Positions 26,760-37,144 of a stretch of 64,000 nt of DNA are shown piece after piece. The translations under genes and the position numbers were made by a program. Source of the DNA: Epiperipatus broadwayi (taxonomy: Eukaryota > Onychophora > Udeonychophora > Euonychophora > Peripatidae). Every line of letters begins with the position of its first letter. Positions within the stretch are counted from its first letter, which is position 1. Below the pieces are notes generated by a model that was not told the DNA's origin, searched no databases, and saw nothing but the letters and a program-made list of their open reading frames with translations. The DNA lies in NCBI GenBank assembly GCA_028023455.1, contig JAQFVV010012981.1, positions 188,001 through 252,000 of the forward strand, written 5' to 3'.

Positions 26760-27295
26760 GTCATCCACTAGATGATAAAAGGTAAAAAGATGGTTGTAGA
26801 AGCACTACAATTACTGATTTGAAAAAAACGTTAAAGTTCCACCAATAGCAAAAATGTTAAGAATTTTTTTTAAAAAAATCTTTCCAAATAGAAGAAAGTT
26901 TGCATGTATCATCTCGCTTATTGATAAAATCTGGCTTTTTAAGTATCTCAATGGCTTCTTTAATTTTGCACTGGTAGAGATTATCACATTCGGATATGAT
27001 CCTGGTACTAGAAAAATCAATTTTATGACCTGAATCTATAGTATGAAGTGATAGGGCTGATGATGATGAGTGTTGTTTAACTGCATTAGCATGCACATCT
27101 CTCCTAACACTGATGTGATTATTATTCATACCTATGTAAGAAGCTTTACAATTTTCATATGAGATTTGATAACACCATTAGATTCAAGAGGGATTGAATC
27201 CTTAGGCTTGGTTATTATATTGCTGATCTTTTGATGAGTAGAAAATGCTGTATCTATATTATAGCATTTTAATATACATCCAATACTGTCTGTAG
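26760..27295 (-). pseudogene. PLE GIY-YIG endonuclease domain, C-terminal part
   Basis: This is the downstream half of the interrupted PLE gene. After the LTR element, the minus strand reads DSIGCILKCYNIDTAF, then a block ending in NCKASYIGM (the YIG half of GIY-YIG) near 27130-27160. It continues with SVRRDVHANAVKQH (the conserved Arg and His region), HTIDSGHKIDF, and NLYQCKIKEAIEILKK with the catalytic-type Glu. A frameshift separates the YIG block from the upstream part. These are standard landmarks of PLE endonuclease domains. The last 60 bases of the element lie at 26685-26745. Confidence 0.8.
27292..27295. repeat. Target-site duplication GTAG, left copy
   Basis: GTAG directly precedes the 5' LTR and is repeated at 32885-32888 directly after the 3' LTR. 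A 4-bp duplication fits a Gypsy-type integrase, though other LTR groups also make 4-5 bp. Confidence 0.85.
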
Positions 27296-29743
27296 TGTAA
27301 CGATATATAAATATTTCATTACATTAATTTAAAATAAAAACTTAAAAGTTCGCAAATAAAAGTAAAAAACTAAACGCTAAAATTAAAATGTTTGTTAAAT
27401 GTATATACATTCGCACAGATGCCAAACTTTAAAAATATTTTTTTTTTTAAAAACAAATAAATAAGTAATTGAACGTACTTTTTTTATAAAAAAAAAAAGT
27501 ACAAGATTTAAAAATAAAAACAGGTATTAATTAATTTTTGTAATCTGTAAATGGAAATGATTGTTTATAAATGGTTTGAAAAGCAAGCTAGCCTTGGGCT
27601 CTTGTATAATTAAAATGATGAGATGAAAATTGGATAAGAGAATAAAGAAAAATTAGTTTGACCAATGGAAGCACTAAGCCTTGGCTCGGACCCTAACGAA
27701 AGTGATGGATTAGTGACGTTTTGTTGATTGAATCCATGTGGATAATATAAAAAGGGAAATACAGTTTTTTCGGACAGTTCCAGCGTTGTGTGTTTGAGAG
27801 ATGCAGTAGGACGCACATACCACACTCTCTATTTAAATAGAAAAATGAAAAGACTGTGATACCTTGAACCAGCTATTGCCATCTCCAGAACATTATCTTC
27901 CAATGGAGGAGGCATCGTGGGAATTAAAAGCAGAAACCTGGACTCTTCTACCATAAACTATATGAAATGAACAATTGTTAAAATCAATTAAGAACTTTCA
28001 TCAAGTTTTACAAATTGATAAACAAGCCAACTTAAATGTTAAAACGGACTCTTATCTGACTTTTGTAAGTTTTTAAATCAAATTAATAATGTTTAATTTT
28101 ATATGTTTTCCGATTGATAAACATCATTTCCATTTTTTTTTCTTATTGTAAAGATTATTTAAATGCATGAAATTTAAGTTGTTTATAGACGCTTGCATGG
28201 ATTCGTTTGTGGTTAATTATATTTTGGTTTTCATATTTGATCAAAATATAGACATTCGATAAATAATGATACCATACGGTATCTAAAATGTATTTATTCG
28301 GATGTCTTTTAAGTTATTGGTGACAACGCAAGTATCTTATGGTGAATACTATTGGGTTACTTATAAATTTCCCTCTGTGATTGTCAGTATCAATAATTTT
28401 GTATTTTGATAGTTTATGTTTATTTTGAAATGTTTTTGACCGTGGAATCTATGTAATCGATCTATACCCAACATTTTTAAACAAATCTGTGCGAACGTAT
28501 TTAAATGTTAAATTTAAGTCGGGTGTGAATGGCTGTATAGATTTGTAAAGTTATATTAGGGGAGGGTAATCTTAGGTTATTTGTGTCGTTGTTAAATTGG
28601 GTCAATGGATTGGATATATTGATGTAGTTAGTAGATGTAGTCGGAGATTCGCTATTGGCAGAATCATTTATATATATGCCGCACTCACCCGTTTGCCTAT
28701 GGAAGGAATTATAAGACGAAGAACGCAGTTCCTTTCTATGGAGTTTTTTTTTATTGTTCTTCTCGTTAGATAGATGTAATATTCCTATCTGACGAGAATC
28801 AATGTCTTCTCATAATCTTTTTGGTGCTGCCGTATTCCGTATTACATTGAATACATCGATATATCAGATGGATTGATGCCAGTTTGACTACGAATTTTCG
28901 CCTAAGGTTAAATAGGGATAGATGTTTATTTTCAAATGCAAATCTATGTAGTCTATTCATACTCGACCCTAAATAAAAATGCATTAAATTTAAGTTGTTT
29001 ATAGACGCTTGCATAGATTGTTTATCGGTTAACTATGTTTGCATTTTCATATTTGATCAAAATATATAGACATTCGATAAATAATGATACCTTACGGTGA
29101 GTATCTAAAATGTATTTATTCGGATGTCTTTTAAGTTATTGGTGACAATGCAAGTATCTTATGGTGAATACTATTGGGTTACTTATAAATTTCCCTCTGC
29201 AATTGTCGGTACCAATGATTTTATATTTTGATCATTTATGTTTATTTTGAAATGTTTTTAACCATTGTAATCTATGTAACCGATCTATAATCAACGTTAT
29301 TAAAACAAATTTTTTTTTTATAATTTCATCTGTGCGAACTTAATTAAAATGTAAACTTATAATATAATAGAAATTAAAATGTAAATTAAAATCTAAAGTA
29401 AAGTTAAAAATACTGGTTAATGTTAAAAGGTAAAACTAATACTAGAACAATTTTAAATTTTATATATATATGCGTAAATAAATTTTTGTGTGTTAATCTC
29501 TGGCAGTGGCTTTTATTCTTTTATATTTAAGATATAAAATTTATATTTTATTATCTCTGCTACTCCACTGAGCTAGTGACTTGGGCTAACGATCGGAATA
29601 TTTAAATAAAGTGGAATCTTAACAGCGCATATCTGCCTACTTTATAAATTTTTCTAGGCTCAAATGCCTAGATGGCGCCCTGGTAGTTGCAGATATTGTT
29701 TTTGTGGTTAGATTCGATCTTCACTTTCATTTCGATCGTTATA
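27296..29743 (+). repeat. 5' LTR (2448 bp)
   Basis: Begins TGTAACGATATATAAATAT and ends GATCGTTATA. It has a TATA box at 27746, two internal direct-repeat copies of about 350 bases (28166-28510 and 28980-29345), and near the 3' end a CTAGGC...GCCTAG hairpin (about 29654-29671). No convincing coding capacity: the open frames at 27610-27825 and 28799-29014 are on the antisense strand and without recognisable motifs. Confidence 0.92.
27746..27755 (+). promoter_or_regulatory. LTR TATA box
   Basis: TATAAAAAGG lies about 450 bases into the 5' LTR, with CGGACAGTTCC (initiator-like) roughly 25 bases downstream. The same box is present in the 3' LTR at about 30885. It is the likely start region for the genomic transcript. 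Confidence 0.6.
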
Positions 29744-30433
29744 ATTGGCACCCAATGTGGGGCCTTACCTCAGAGATTGACCCTGAGAAGGGGAATTGAT
29801 GATGATGAAATTTTCTATCTTTAATAAATCACGAGTGCCCTGAGAATTTTAAAAGTGAATCATGCAAATAACATTTGTTGTTTTTTCTGAAATAAGTACA
29901 TTTTTGTACTAACGTAAAGTTATAGCCAGATGTTTAATAAACCACTAGTACTTTTGAAAATAAATCATGCCCGTAATATTTTTTCTGAAATTAGTATAAA
30001 CATATTTGTTGTATTGACGTGGAGTTACAGTTTGAAGTTTTGTTTAAAAAGTGCTGCCAGTAAGAAAAATTGTGCATATGTAAATATAAATGCGAGGAAT
30101 AAAACGTAATAATAAATATAAATCATAATTTTTTTTTTAAAAAAGTCTTGTTAAATTAACATCTAATCATTCAACTTGCCTAAGTAATAGTTAAAGGTAG
30201 GAGAAATGAAACTTGGAAGGGAGGGGGCAGAAATTTAGCTGGTAATAAGGAATCAACAGTCAATTTTTTTTAAATCATTATATTTGTGTGTAATTACTGT
30301 TTTGTCTTGTAAAAAAAAAGTTTTGTCCTTTTGAAATTTTCATATATAATCAATTTGTGTAACGTAATTACTAACACTAAGTAAATTCTTTTTTTTTTTT
30401 AATGTTTTTGTTTTTTGAGGAAGTTTACTGATA
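29744..30433 (+). other. Internal region of the LTR element, non-coding
   Basis: 690 bases. It starts with a primer-binding-site-like sequence and has a loose internal duplication (29870-29960 against 29950-30050; both have AATCATGC and TTTTTTCTGAAAT). A purine-rich run GGAAGGGAGGGGGCAG lies near 30215, some 200 bases before the 3' LTR, so it is not in the usual polypurine-tract position. Directly before the 3' LTR is GAGGAAGTTTACTGATA. No ORF of note. Confidence 0.75.
29746..29763 (+). promoter_or_regulatory. Primer-binding site
   Basis: TGGCACCCAATGTGGGGC begins with TGG, the complement of a tRNA CCA end, and lies 3 bases after the LTR. It resembles the TGGCGCCCAACGTGGGGC type found in many Gypsy-like elements. 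The tRNA species is not identified. Confidence 0.7.
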
Positions 30434-32884
30434 TGTAACGATATATAAATATGTCGTTACATTAATTTAAAATAAAAACTTAAAAGTTCGCAAATAAAAG
30501 TAAAAAACTAAACGCTAAAATTAAAATGTTTGTTAAACGTATATACATTCGCACAGATGCCAAACTTTAAAAATATTTTTTTTTTAAAAAAAACAAATAA
30601 ATAAGTATTTGAACGTACTTTTTTATAAAAAAAAAAAGTACAAGATTTAAAAATAAAAACAGGTATTAATTAATTCTTGTAATCTGTAAATGGAAATGAT
30701 TGTTTATAAATGGTTTGAAAAGCAAGCTAGCCTTGGGCTCTTGTATAATTAAAATGATGAGATGAAAATTGGATAAGAGAATAAAGAAAAATTAGTTTGA
30801 CCAATGGAAGCACTAAGCCTTGGCTCGGACCCTAATGAAAGTGATGGATTAGTGACGTTTTGTTGATTGAATCCGTGTGGATAATATAAAAAGGGAAATA
30901 CAGTTTTTTCGGACAGTTCCAGCGTTGTGTGTTTGAGAGATGCAGTAGGACGCACATACCACACTCTCTATTTAAAAAGAAAAATGAAAAGACTGTGATA
31001 CCTTGAACCAGCTATTGCCATCTCCAGAACATTATCTTCCAATGGAGGCATCATGGGAATTAAAAGCAGAAACCTGGACTCTTCTACCATAAGCTATATG
31101 AAATGAACAATTGTTAAAATCAATTAAGAACTTTCGTCAAGTTTTACAAATTGATAAACAAGCCAACTTAAATGTTAAAACGGACTCTTATCTGACTTTT
31201 GTAAGTTTTTAAATCAAATTAATAATGTTTAATTTTATATGTTTTCCGATTGATAAACATCATTTCCATTTTTTTTTCTTATTGTAAAGATTATTTAAAT
31301 GCATGAAATTTAAGTTGTTTATAGACACTTGCATGGATTCGTTTGTGGTTAATTATATTTTGGTTTTCATATTTGATCAAAATATAGACATTTGATAAAT
31401 AATGATACCATACAGTATCTAAAATGTATTTATTCGGATGTCTTTTAAGTTATTGGTGACAACACAAGTATCTTATGGTGAATACTATTGGGTTACTTAT
31501 AAATTTCCCTCTGCGATTGTCGGTATCAATAATTTTGTATTTTGATCATTTATGTTTATTTTGAAATGTTTTTGACCGTGGAATCTATGTAATTGATCTA
31601 TACCCAACATTTTTAAACAAATCTGTGCGAACGTATTTAAATGTTAAATTTAAGTCAGGCATGAATGGCTGTATAGATTTGTAAAGTTATATTAGGGGAG
31701 GGTAATCTTAAGTTATTTGTGTTGTTGTTAAATTCGGTCAATGGATTGGATATATTGATGTAGTTAGTAGATGTAGTTGGAGATTCGCTATTGGCAGAAT
31801 CGTTTATATATACGCCGCACTCACCCGTTTGCCTATGAAAGGAATTATAAGACAGAGAACACAGTTCCTTTCTATGGAGTTTTTTTTTATTGTTCTTCTC
31901 GTTAGATAGATGTAATATTCCTATCTGACGAGAATCAATGTCTTCTCTTAATCTTTTTGGTGCTGCCGTATTCCGTATTACATTGAATACATCGATATAT
32001 CAGATGGATTGATGCCAGTTTGACTATGAATTTTAACCTAAGGTTAAATAGGGATAGAATGTTTATTTTCAAATGCAAATCTATGTAGTCTATTCATACT
32101 CGACCCCAAATAAAAATGCATTAAATTTAAGTTGTTTATAGACGCTTGCATGGATTGTTTATCAGTTAACTATGTTTGCGTTTTCATATTTGATCAAAAT
32201 ATATAGACATTTGATAAATAATGATACCTTACGGTGAGTATCTAAAATGTATTTATTCGGACATCTTTTAAGTTATTGGTGACAACGCAAGTATCTTATG
32301 GTGAATACTATTGGGTTACTTATAAATTTCCCTCTGCAATTGTCAGTACCAATGATTTTATATTTTGATCGTTTATGTTTATTTTGAAATGTTTTTAATC
32401 ATTGTAATCTATGTAACCGATCTATAATCAACGTTATTAAAACAAATTTTTTTTTTATAATTCCATCTGTGCGAACTTAATTAAAATGTAAACTTATAAT
32501 ATAATAGAAATTAAAATGTAAATTAAAATCTAAAGTAAAGTTAAAAATACTGTTAAATGTTAAAAGGTAAAACTAATACTAGAACAATTTTAAATTTTAT
32601 ATATATATATATGCGTAAATAAATTTTTGTGTGTTAATCTCTGGCAGTGGCTTTTATTCTTTTATATTTAAGATATAAAATTTATATTTTATTATCTCTG
32701 CTACTCCACTGAGCTAGTGACTTGGGCTAACGATCGGAATATTTAAATAAAGTGGAATCTTAACAGCACGTATCTGCCTACTTTATAAATTTTTCTAGGC
32801 TCAAATGCCTAGATGGCGCCCTGGTAGTTGCAGATATTGTTTTTGCAGTTAGATTCGATCTTCACTTTCATTTCGATCGTTATA
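30434..32884 (+). repeat. 3' LTR (2451 bp)
   Basis: Same structure as the 5' LTR, with scattered substitutions and small indels (for example GAGGAGGCATCGTGG against GGAGGCATCATGG). Its terminal hairpin is perfect: TGTAACGA...TCGTTACA. The 71-codon antisense open frame at 30749-30964 is the copy of the one at 27610-27825. Confidence 0.92.
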
Positions 32885-32888
32885 GTAG
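32885..32888. repeat. Target-site duplication GTAG, right copy
   Basis: Matches 27292-27295. Collapsing the two copies restores an open PLE frame (Lys-Glu-Thr-Thr-Asp across the join). Confidence 0.85.
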
Positions 32889-33116
32889 TTTCTTTTATAT
32901 ATGGAACACAAATCCTAATAGCTGATTTATCATCTTTTTGTTTCCTATTTTGTCCATTTTGGGCTTGAAATAAGGCTTTTTTATAAATTTATAATTATAA
33001 CTATTTGCTAACAAAACACTATTAATATGATTTATTTCTTCTTTCAGATGTGACTTATCTGAAAGGTTAATTGCTCTATTTAAAAGAGTTTTGGCTACAG
33101 AAGAGTTTTGGCTATC
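32889..33116 (-). pseudogene. PLE coding fragment upstream of the LTR insertion
   Basis: The minus strand reads TLLNRAINLSDKSHL, then INSVLLANSYNYKFIKK. This is the region of PLE proteins between the RT and the endonuclease, where RA..LS and ..IL..N.Y...FI are conserved. It runs into VPYIKETT at the LTR border. Removing the LTR element and one copy of the 4-bp duplication joins this to the next piece in frame. The RT itself is missing: the copy is 5'-truncated at about 33116. Confidence 0.8.
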
Positions 33117-33190
33117 TGCGAAACATCGGTATATTAACATTTAAATTTTTTAACACGGATGAACCCGCAAAATATGTCTTTTATATATAT

Positions 33191-33340
33191 TGATAGATAG
33201 AGAATTAGATAAATGTTTTCTGGATAGACTGATGAATAAATTGATAAAAGGGTAAAGAGATATACTTTGATAGATTGATGGATAGATAGTTAAATGGACG
33301 GTTGAATAAATGGATAGGTGGGTGGAAAGATAGATATAAA
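33191..33340. repeat. GATA microsatellite remnant between two PLEs
   Basis: Contains TGGATAGACTGATGAATAAA and GATAGATTGATGGATAGATAG, which continue the GATA tract seen at 26266-26680. The minus-strand open frame at 33205-33444 is repeat translation. Confidence 0.8.
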
Positions 33341-33344
33341 GTTA

Positions 33345-34135
33345 GGGTAGATCGTAAAAAATATAACTCAATAAATAAATACAAAGATGTCACAGATTTG
33401 TGTAACATCGGCAACAAAGATTTAGCTCTCATCCAAATTATCAAAAGGTTTTATACTAAAATTAGAAACAGATCTATTCAAGCCAATGATAAATGCTGGA
33501 TATCCTTTTCATACATATTTGGGACTACCTATCGCATAAATAAAATCTGTGCTGGGAAACATCAAGTTGATCTTTCCACATAGAATTATCTAATTAACAG
33601 CACTAAAGACAAGCAACATTTTAAGTGAAAGTCCCAGGTAGTGTACAAAATTGGATGCAACAATATGAAGTGCCATGAAGCTTATTATGGGAAAGGGCAT
33701 GCCAATTTATTCACAAGAATTGCACAACACAGATACTTATATAATCAAGCTAAAGCTAACACAGAAATTAAATTCATTTCATTGAGCAGGAGTCCAAATT
33801 TGGTCACAGCTTTGAACGCATATCTGTCGGTATCATCTGTTCTGAATTAAATGATGTTAAATGCAAAGTTAAGGAGGCATGGAATATTGTCAAAAACAGA
33901 CACACAGTAAAAAAAAAAAAATCCTACATCCTTTTTCAAAAAATTGGCTCATTTAAATAAACTTATTTATACCCTTTCTTCAAATTGTATGCAAATCCCC
34001 TATCATGTTTATTTTTTAATAAATATCATAAGCTCCTCATACAACTATTGCTACAAATATGACTACCAAGTACGTAAAAACATGCGAAGCATACCATGCT
34101 ATTAGGATTAAATAAAGTTTTCCTCTATGTACATT
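33345..34135 (+). pseudogene. Penelope-like element C-terminal fragment (second family)
   Basis: In the plus strand KKYNSINKYKDVTD and SYIFGTTYRINKICAGKHQV (33345-33580) match the PLE region just before the endonuclease, where a YVPG.S..I..I block is usual. After stops and a frameshift, VYKIGCNNMKCHEAYYGKGH (33640-33700) is the GIY-YIG start, and FTRIAQHRYLYNQ carries the conserved Arg and His. KVKEAWNIVKN (near 33875) is the region of the catalytic Glu. The 3' untranslated part runs to about 34135 and includes AATAAA. It is 5'-truncated and lies inside the GATA tract. It differs in sequence from the PLE at 26685-33190. Confidence 0.8.
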
Positions 34136-34139
34136 TGTA

Positions 34140-34905
34140 TGTATTTATTTTGAATAGAAGTAATAGATAAATGGATGAATGAGTGGACAAATAATCAAAA
34201 GTGTGGATGGATAAATAAATAGGTGTAAACTAGTAAACAGAAAGATAGAAAGATGGGTACATAGATAAATCTAAAAGCTGATACAAAAGCAATTAGGTAG
34301 GTAGATAGATGATTAGTGGATGGCTAAAAAATTAAATATATGATTGGATTCATAAATAAATAGATGTGTATGAAACCAGATAAATAAATAGATATATAGA
34401 TAGGTAAATAGACAGATAGATACAATTATACAGACAGATAGAATAAGCAGATGGATAGGTAAGCAAATGGACAGATAAATAGATAGATAATGAATGATAG
34501 GTGGCTAGACATCTAAATGCATGATGCCAGACAGATATATAGACAGATAAACATATTGAGACAGACAGGCAGATGGACATGTAAATAGATAGATGGGCAG
34601 ACAGATAATATAATAAGGGTTTGGTGAGTAGCTGTACTATTAAATGGATGGTTGAATGAATGAATAAATAGATACATAGGAAATCAAAAAACAGATGGTA
34701 AACAGAAGGATAGATAAACATTGGGAATCAGATAGATAGACATGTAAGTAGATAGGAAAGTAGAAAAATAAAAAAGATAAACAAATGATAGGTGGATGGC
34801 TACATAGTGAAATGGATAGTTAGATGCAAAAATAAATAGATAGGTAGATAGATAAAGATATAGAGAGAAATGATTATATATATGGATAGATAGGTATGTA
34901 TATAG
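34140..34905. repeat. Degenerate GATA/CAGA microsatellite tract
   Basis: Plus-strand variants of GATA, GACA and AATA units continue up to the LTR that starts at 34906. The minus-strand 123- and 78-codon frames are repeat translations. Confidence 0.88.
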
Positions 34906-36430
34906 TGTAACCGTATACATATGCCATTACATTATTTTAAAATTAAAATTAAAACAAGATCGTAAATAATCAAGTAAAAATGATTTTAAAAAAAAAAAAA
35001 AAACGGGAAATTAAAAGACTTATATTTAACATATATATTAACGCACAGATGGAAAACTTTAAAAAAAGTATTTAAAAGTACTTTTTGTAGAAATAAATAA
35101 AGATCTAAAGATAGATTAATATTTTTTTCAAAAGTTATATAAAAGAAAATAGAAATAAGGGTTAACTAATTTCTATTTTAAGAATCATGTTTAATCTTAG
35201 TAATTGGAAATTATTGTTGCATAATTGTATGTAAAGCAAACTAGTCCTTGGGGCACTTATATGATTATAAGTCAGATAGGAGATATAAAAAAAAATAAAA
35301 ATTGAACAATGCAAGCACCAAGTGACACATGGGTTAGAAAGAAAAACATCTGGACCTTAAAAACAAATGATGTCATGTTCGATGGATCATTAAAATGCTG
35401 ATAAGAGGCTATAAAAAGAATAAAAAAGAAAATTTATTGAATTCAGAGTTTTTTAAAAATCTGACTATTAATCTTGCAGCTGTATTATGGACTCTATGAT
35501 GCAGGGGTCTTGCAATAATGAGTTTCCATTGCATTCACCAGCCAATCTCTCCCAATGATAGTTCCTGACCAAATGAATGGCTTGTAGCAGTTATGTCTAC
35601 TAAGAAACTTTAGCAAATAATATGATCAGAAATGGATTTTATAATTCTGCAAGAATCACCAAGATCTCTCATGGAAAGTATGAATTTTATCGGTTGAACT
35701 TTATTTTAAATATATCTCTTCTATAAATAGTCAATCTGTAAGAAAATATAACTTTTAAATAACTTGTCTGACTTAAAGAATTCTAAATCAATTATTAATA
35801 TTTTTATGTATTAAGTTTGCAAATTAATCATTTGCATTTTTTTTATTATTATTATGTGTTAATTAAATTATTAAATTTAAAATTGAATGTAGATGGCTGC
35901 ATAGATTCATTAAGTTTGGGGTTAGGTCATTGGAGTTAATTTCAGACTATTTGTCATCTAGTTGAGCTGATGCTTGTACAGAGATATATGGGTGTTTATA
36001 TCAATGTAATGTGAAGTGTGTTAACATACAGGGCAATGTGCCCAACTAAATGAATGACCCCAAATATATAGTCATCACATTGCAATGGACACAGACATAT
36101 TTCCTGTGATGTTGATCTCCTTTCACTCTATGGATAGAGACTATAAATTGGCAAAGTACTGTTCTCCCATCCATACATAGCATTTCTTTTTAATATTTTA
36201 TATACATGATTCTTTTTCCAGACAGAAGCACATTCCTATACTGGATGAGGATCATTTTCTTTAAATAATATCATGCTGTAGACACAAATTCCTGTCAGCA
36301 TGATTTTATGCTAACATTTTCATATTGCATTGGTTTTGTCTGTATATCAGGAAACAAGTGTTAGTTTTACTATGAACTTTTAGCCTGAGATTGGATATAT
36401 TGAAAAGTTTTAAATGCGTAGTCTATTTTT
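34906..36430 (+). repeat. Diverged solo LTR related to the 27296 family, 3' end lost
   Basis: Begins TGTAACCGTATACATATGCC. It then follows the 27296 LTR in order: ACGCACAGATGG...AAACTTT, a poly-A/T stretch, GCAAACTAGTCCTTGGGGCA, ATGCAAGCACCAAGTG, GGCTATAAAAAGAATAAAAA as TATA region (about 35405), and on to the ATATCAGG..TAGTTTTACTATGAACTTTTAGCCTGAGATTGG stretch at 36346-36395. Similarity fades after about 36430. Much older than the other copies. Confidence 0.65.
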
Positions 36431-36720
36431 TATTATTTTATTTTTGCTATTAAGGCTTTGGCAATTTTATATTGCTAAAGCTATTAATATATGTAAATAA
36501 GCATTTATTTTTATAGCACTATGTTTTATAAATTGTAATACATTAAAGATCAGTCTTTTCAAGCTATTGTGCATGTGCTTTTTACGATGGCTATTTAAGT
36601 TAGATAGCTGGATTGGAAGACATATGGATGTCTGACAATTTCAGATTTTCTACTTAATAGTTATACATTAGATAAATTGCTGGTCTTGTCCTAGTATTTT
36701 TTAATCTAATGATTGAATAT

Positions 36721-36771
36721 CCTGGCACTTCACTGATGATGCCAGAAGCAGAAACGAGTCTGGGGTTGAGG
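36721..36771 (+). ncRNA. Candidate hammerhead ribozyme, type I, very short helix III
   Basis: Helix I: ACTTCA (36727-36732) pairs with TGGGGT (36761-36766), six pairs including two G-U wobbles, and outer CCT (36721-36723) pairs with AGG (36769-36771). The core CTGATGA is at 36733-36739. Helix II is TGC/GCA (36740-36742, 36748-36750) with loop CAGAA. GAAA is at 36751-36754. Then C-GA-G (36755-36758) and TC make a minimal helix III ending in the GUC cleavage site at 36758-36760. All invariant core bases are present. PLEs in many animals are known to carry such minimal hammerheads, and a PLE lies directly downstream. A two-base loop is strained, so a dimeric form, as proposed for other short-helix-III hammerheads, would be the active one. 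Confidence 0.65.
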
Positions 36772-36884
36772 ATATTCTCAAAGCTTGTTAAGAGTTTATT
36801 TTGCAAGCTCTGTATATAACATTTATAAATACAAGCTTCATTAAATTAAGTCATGTGACATCTGACTTGATTTTTTATTTTATA
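36772..36884 (+). repeat. Terminal repeat sequence following the hammerhead
   Basis: AAGCTTGTTAAGAGTTTATT...ATACAAGCTTCATTAAATTAAGTCATGTGACATCTGAC matches the sequence after the decayed hammerhead-like motif at 53345-53450 (AGCTTGTTTAGAGATTC...TGCAAGCTATACAGGTCATGTGACAT). It ends at a (TA)n tract near 36880. Confidence 0.55.
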
Positions 36885-37135
36885 TATATATATAAATGCA
36901 AAACCATAAAACAATACAATACTAGATTAAATCCAAAATTTTACCAAAATCCTTATACAAACATGGATTCATCTAGATTCATCTACTACAAATAGACCTT
37001 CTCAAGTGAAAATCAAACTAAAGGAAATAATATATATATATACACACAAACAAACCATCTCATAATTCATTTCAAACTCCACATTCCTTTAATATCAAAA
37101 GAAGTTTTCATAAGATTGATAGCCTCAGAATGTTT
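36885..37135 (-). repeat. Short inverted arm of the PLE at 37145-38590
   Basis: Reverse complement of 38210-38300 plus 38445-38590, that is the last codons and 3' region of the neighbouring PLE, with about 140 bases missing between them. It meets the truncated 5' end of the plus-strand copy near 37140. Confidence 0.75.
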
Positions 37136-37144
37136 TTCTTTCAA

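Larger units (their letters stand above)
27296..32884 (+). mobile_element. Complete non-autonomous LTR retroelement
   Basis: Two closely similar LTRs (2448 and 2451 bases) in direct orientation enclose 690 bases. A primer-binding-site-like sequence starts 3 bases after the 5' LTR, and a 4-bp duplication flanks the whole. There is no gag or pol coding sequence, so mobilisation would need another element's proteins. The LTRs make up about 88 percent of the element, which is unusual. The orientation is set by the primer-binding site and by the TATA box in each LTR. A solo LTR of the same family is at 50549-52663 (minus). Confidence 0.9.
26685..33190 (-). mobile_element. Penelope-like element in a GATA tract, split by an LTR element
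   Basis: The ends (26685-26745 and 33125-33190) are inverted copies of one 3'-terminal sequence, with AAAGACATATTTTGCGGGTT at the left and its complement at the right. The long arm is on the minus strand (3' end at the left). The short plus-strand arm consists only of the terminal 70 bases and starts at GCGAAACATCGG (33116). An LTR retroelement (27296-32884) interrupts it. A GATA-rich stretch at 26521-26590 is repeated at about 33190-33265, flanking the insertion. Confidence 0.75.

Noticed and set aside
27610-27825. An identical 71-codon antisense ORF in both LTRs (also 30749-30964)
   Set aside because: Identity follows from the LTRs being recent copies of each other. It lies antisense to the LTR promoter and has no recognisable domain; a conserved protein is not supported.
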